A stretch of 64,000 nt of DNA from Riptortus pedestris. Lineage: Eukaryota; Arthropoda; Insecta; Hemiptera; Alydidae. Location of the stretch: the NCBI GenBank assembly GCA_019009955.1, contig CM032233.1:19522501-19586500 (forward strand). The letters run 5' to 3'. The notes below the pieces were generated by a model. The model saw only the letters and a list, made by a program, of their open reading frames with translations, made no database searches and was not told the origin of the DNA. The position numbers were made by a program, and so were the translations under genes. Position 1 is the stretch's first letter. Each line of letters starts with the position of its first letter. Positions 60,338-64,000 of the stretch are shown here, piece by piece.

Positions 60338-61176
60338 TTTTAGCAGATTTCTCTTAAGGGAAATCAGCTATTGAGGTCGTAATCATGACGCGAGTTTTGA
60401 AAAATGTCCTCAAATGTCCATAGATCCTACCCAGGATATGACGAAAATGAGGTCCATTCAAAATTTTATATATATATATATATATATATTTGTCTGCTAG
60501 AACTCTAGCTGTTTGATCGTTACCAAACTCCATATTTAATCGTTTTATGTAAAAAGGAAGATCAAGTTCGTTAACGGCTGAAATCGGACCAGTGGGAGGG
60601 GGGTTTAGAGGGGAGAATTTTGAAAATTCGAAATATCTCTGTTACTATAAGTCAAACCGAAAAAGTGTATAGAATCAATCTTATTGAATGTTAAATGCAC
60701 TATAAATATTGTTATATACATTTATTCTCTATCTTGAATATTAACCGAGATATTTGAATTTTTCAGTTTACAGTCATCAGTAAACCCCAACTTCTACTAG
60801 TGTTACATAAACAATGCTCTGTTATATAATAAAACATATTAATTGAAGCCTAAATACCAAATATTGTTCTCATTGAACTTTTACTTTGTGAGATATATGC
60901 AAATACGTTCTGTTGACCCCCCCCCCTTATTTTGTTTTTGGATTACTAAATTTTGTGTAATTGAGATAAAACTTATTCTGATTCATTACAAATTACAGCA
61001 CTAGCTTTAGTAAATTGTTTTCAATAAAATTAATATGTTATATTCAGATATATTTCATTAATTGTTTTTATTAAATGTGGGTGGATAACGGACGAGATTG
61101 AGTTTCCCACCTAACTGAGGAGATTTCTCAGTTGTATAACTTTACGTGGGTAATCTGCTTTGCTTACGCAGCCTTA
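60338..61176 (+). repeat. HLE, third-module variant, near full length
   Basis: TTTTAGCAGATTTCTCTTAAG, GGGAAATCAGCTATTGAGG, GACGAAAATGAGGTCCATTC, (AT)n 60468-60490, GTTACCAAACTCCATATTTA, G-run 60596-60604, ATATCTCTGTTACTATAAGT, C-run 60919-60927, ACGGACGAGATTGAGTTTCC, ending TGGGTAATCTGCTTTGCTTA (61147-61166) with the terminal hairpin lost. Confidence 0.8.
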
Positions 61177-61428
61177 TTTCAGCCTTCGGTATACCCCTCA
61201 TGTTTACTTGAAGTAATTCAAAAGTAAATCATTCTCATTTCCAGCGTTCATTTCAGATTCAGTAACATGGTTGTTTTCAATATATGTTGAGTTTGATGGT
61301 CGTGAGAGCTAACGACCGTTATTGTTTTCAGTGTTTTAGGATTAATTCGGGAACCATGCCACCGTTATGATTCAGTGTTATAGGATGACTGGTGCGGTTT
61401 AATATGCTTTCCCCCTTGTTTTAGCAGA

Positions 61429-61895
61429 TTTCCCACAAGGGTACTCAGCTATTGAGGTCGTACTTGTGACGCGATTTTCGGAAATATTATTAAAATTTTA
61501 ACTGATGGCGTCATCGCACAACGTATTTGCATATATTTCACAAAGAAAATGTTAAATGAAAACAATATTTGATATTTATTCTTGGAATAAAGTGATTAAT
61601 GATATAACAGCTTATTGTTCATATCGCATGGGTTGGAGTAAGAGTTTGCTGATGGCTGAAAACTACTTAATGCAAATATCCCTGTTAATATTCAAGATAG
61701 AGATGAAATGTATATATCAACATTAAATTAGTAACAAGATTGATTCTATTCAAATTTTCCATCGGACGTATAATAAAGGAGATATTTTGAATTTTTAAAA
61801 TTCGCCCCACTAAACCTCTGGTGCGATTTTAGCGTTAACATATTTAATCTTTAATTTTACATAAAACGCTTATATATCGAGTTTGGACTTTTGAA
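61429..61895. repeat. HLE head joined to an inverted body
   Basis: + head TTTTAGCAGATTTCCCACAAG to GTGACGCGATTTTCGG (61429-61480), then directly a minus-strand body: TGATGGCGTCATCGCACAAC (61503-61522), TGCAAATATCCCTGTTAATA, ATAAAACGCTTATATATCGAG (to 61881). A further head/body inversion. Confidence 0.65.
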
Positions 61896-62583
61896 GTTGT
61901 TTTAAACTTGAGGGTAATACGTTAAAAAAAAAATAAAACAAAGAAATGAAAATTCAAATTAGGGATTTAAAAATAATGCAATTAATTTCAAAACTAATTC
62001 CCAATTCTCTTTTTTATACTAGCAATGGCGTATTAAACAAAAACGGCTAAATGAATTATACAGGTTGTTTCGATTCATGGGTACTCAAGCAAACACAGCT
62101 ATTAAACATGTTTGGTACACCCTGCAAAGGTTTTGAAAATGGAATGATGCTATTTTAGAACTAACCGTCTAAAATATTGTTGTCTTTTTGAGGTTATGAT
62201 TTCCTATTATGCGCTAAGAATGATCTGTTGTTTGCTGGCTTCATTGTAGAAGAGGGAGAGTTGATTGAGCGTTAGTTTGAATTAGTGTAAGGTGAATTGA
62301 TTTAGAGCTGACAATCTGACTAATAGCCACCATTAATTCAATGCTTGGCTGGAGACGGGAATGAAAAAGGTTTCAGTCAATGATTTGCCTTCGTCTGAAA
62401 TCCAGTTTTCTACCGTTACCTGACTTGAAAAACTTAACTTCTTTCTTGAAAGGTAAATGTTCTACCTTGATATTACGGGGTTATCTTGGAAGCGAGATTA
62501 CCTGCAGCTAAGACGTCCATAGTTTTCTCCTACTGTCTTGTGAACTAAGTGAAACAAATCTCTGAAACTGGTCCGATAAATAT
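61896..62583. other. Unassigned sequence
   Basis: 0.7 kb. A short ACAGGTTGTTTCG...TGGTACACCCTG pair (62058-62122) hints at a tiny inverted-end element but is too weak to call. Confidence 0.4.
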
Positions 62584-62738
62584 TGTTACGAAAATTAGGT
62601 ACATGAAAAATTAAACAGAGGTAGACGCGTGTTTGGGAAGTGCCAAGGTAGATCAAAGAAGCCGACAGAGGTTCGAGTTCGTTGGAGTCCTGTTCTGGAA
62701 GAGTCTCGGCTTCATCCTTTGATGTTTTGCCGCCAATC

Positions 62739-62770
62739 TATATATGACACCCTGGCCGACCCTAGTCAGT
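62739..62770 (+). promoter_or_regulatory. TATA box plus TCAGT initiator
   Basis: TATATATG followed after ~20 bases by CTAGTCAGTTTTAG; the A of TCAGT is ~29 bases from the first T of the TATA box, the spacing of focused arthropod core promoters. Likely the LTR transcription start. Confidence 0.6.
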
Positions 62771-62854
62771 TTTAGTTTAATCTCAGCTGTCTTCAAGTGA
62801 TCATCAGTTCAGTGCTACATTGCGACTTAATTGCAGTGTGGTAAAGTGTTTCTT

Positions 62855-62965
62855 TGTGAAGAACAGTGTTGTGCCGTGACTCTGTAAGTAGCAGTATAGT
62901 GCCGTGTTTAAGACAGTGCAGTGCCGTTAACTTCGCGAAGTGAAGGACAGTGCAGTGCCGTATTG
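62855..62965 (+). repeat. Clustered ACAGTGCAGTGCCGT-like motif
   Basis: Four related units in the putative LTR R region: AACAGTGTTGTGCCGTG (~62861), GCAGTATAGTGCCGTG (~62891), GACAGTGCAGTGCCGTT (~62913) and GACAGTGCAGTGCCGTA (~62947), plus further isolated CAGTG words around them. Confidence 0.7.
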
Positions 62966-63145
62966 CTTTTGTGAACTTCAGTGATCGCGAGTGAGTTATT
63001 GGACTGTGTAATAACAAGAACAGTGAAGCTATCAGTGCAGACTGTGAGTAGTAGTTAAGAATAATTCACTAAGTGTGTAGTGCATTGTTAAATAAATTGT
63101 ACAGTGATAAAAAACTGTGGAACTTGTGTGTTTTTATTTTCGCAA

Positions 63146-63299
63146 TCCAAAAGAACTCTATAAGAACGTTGCGAAAACAACGTTTATTACTGATTTTGTA
63201 ATAAAACGGAAAAATATGCATTGAAAAAATCTTTTTTATTTAAGGCAAGTTGCCGTAGTACCATCTACACATATGTAAGAAGGCCACCAGTGAATAAAA
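63146..63299. other. Short unassigned spacer
   Basis: Contains TTGCGAAAACA (63169-63179), an inverted match to the TTTTCGCAA at the end of the LTR candidate. Otherwise nothing seen. Confidence 0.4.
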
Positions 63300-64000
63300 T
63301 TCTGTCACGCAGGGGCTGCGTAAACTAAGCAGATTACCCAAGCGAAGGTTTACAATAGATAAATATAAACAATGGTAACACCACCGCGAATATTAAGTGA
63401 GTAAATACTAACGGTAATGAGAAATCTTTCAGTTAGAAGTTAATAACTCGACAACGGAAAGCGTCTCAATTGTAAACAAACATGCCAGCCAACCTGAATT
63501 CTAGACCTTAAAGAAATATATCTGAATATAAAATATTAATTTTATTGAAAACTATTTACTATAGCTAGAACTGTAATTTGTAATGAATCAGAAACATTTT
63601 AATTTCAATTACTTAAATTTTAGTAATCCAAGAACAAAAGAGCAGGGTCTCAACAGAACGTATTTGCATATATCTCACAAAGTAAAAGTACAATGAAAGG
63701 AATATTCCTTATTTAACCTTGTAATGAAGTGGTTCATGGTGTAACAGCTTATTATTAATATAACATGAGTAGGAGCGGGGGTTTATTGATAAGAGGAAAA
63801 TTATAAAATCCAAATATCTCGGTTAACATTCATGATACAGAAAAAATGTATAGATCAATATTTATAGATCCTTTAGCAATAAGATTGGTTTTATACAATT
63901 CTTCGATCCGACGTATAGTAACGGAGATATTTCGAATTTTCAAAATTCCCCACTCCCACTGGTCCGATTTCAACCATTAACGAACTAGATTTTTCATATT
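63300..64000 (-). repeat. HLE, runs off the window
   Basis: TCTGTCACGCAGGGGCTGCG (63301-63320), CTAAGCAGATTACCCAAGCG, third-module variant (AACACCACCGCGAATATTAA; GGAAAGCGTCTCAATTGTAA), ATATCTCGGTTAACATTCAT, CGATCCGACGTATAGTAACG, and the CACTGGTCCGATTTCAACC block at the edge. The head lies outside. Confidence 0.85.

Larger units (their letters stand above)
62584..63145 (+). mobile_element. Solo-LTR candidate
   Basis: Begins TGTTACGAAAATTAGG and ends ...TTTTATTTTCGCAA (63131-63145), imperfect inverted ends like those of Gypsy-type LTRs. Promoter layout fits an LTR: TATATATG at 62739-62746, then the arthropod initiator TCAGT at 62766-62770, about 29 bases downstream; poly(A) signal AATAAA at 63091-63096. 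No primer-binding site follows and no gag/pol lies on either side within the window, hence solo. The exact 3' boundary and target duplication are uncertain. Confidence 0.55.

Overview
This is AT-rich, intron-scale eukaryotic DNA, almost certainly from an arthropod with a large repeat-rich genome. The evidence is the mix of mariner, Tc1, Tigger/pogo, piggyBac and hAT remnants, a tRNA-derived SINE, an LTR with an arthropod-type TCAGT initiator, and very long (AT)n tracts. I cannot name the order. I find no intact host gene, no tRNA or rRNA gene, no CRISPR and no bacterial-style operon. Every recognisable coding stretch belongs to a transposable element or a dispersed multicopy family, and all are broken.

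The dominant component is one interspersed family, here called HLE (HINE-like element). About 35 copies or fragments cover roughly a third of the window on both strands. In the orientation I call + it begins TTTAGCAGATTTCCC inside a 28-nt palindrome, carries a conserved block and a central (AT)n microsatellite, then a G-rich block. It ends with an inverted copy of the first motif, a small hairpin (ACGCAG-CCC-CTGCGT) and GACGGACT. Copies sit in T-runs (A-runs on the other strand) without an evident target duplication. This layout matches DINE-1/HINE elements, the non-autonomous partners of Helentrons. That assignment is an inference; the repeat itself is plain in the sequence.

Layout: 0.3-1.7 kb long HLE split by a SINE; 4-7 kb HLEs; 8.1-8.8 kb pseudogene of a dispersed arthropod family; 9.2-10.3 kb piggyBac relic with a recognisable Cys-rich tail; 10.9-17.2 kb HLEs; 20.8-21.2 kb LINE reverse-transcriptase tail; 22-31.5 kb dense HLE/SINE nest with head-to-head chimeras; 32.8-33.2 kb snap-back element beside a small hAT element with 8-bp target duplication; 33.3-34.7 kb HLEs; 37.2-40.4 kb local duplication that provides an empty site for one HLE; 42.8-43.5 kb SINE fragment and hAT transposase tail; 44.2-46.5 kb HLEs and an internally deleted mariner; 46.9-49.1 kb HLE split by a Tc1 element; 50.3-51.8 kb HLE split by a piggyBac-type MITE; 53.2-56 kb Tigger element in an HLE (AT)n tract; 57.8-59.7 kb recent duplication; 60.3-61.9 kb HLEs; 62.6-63.1 kb solo-LTR candidate; 63.3 kb to the end another HLE.

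The biology is therefore that of a transposon nest. HLE microsatellites act as landing sites for TA-targeting elements (Tc1 and Tigger both lie exactly in HLE (AT)n), the HLE TTAA sites accept piggyBac-type MITEs, and SINEs and HLEs invade each other.
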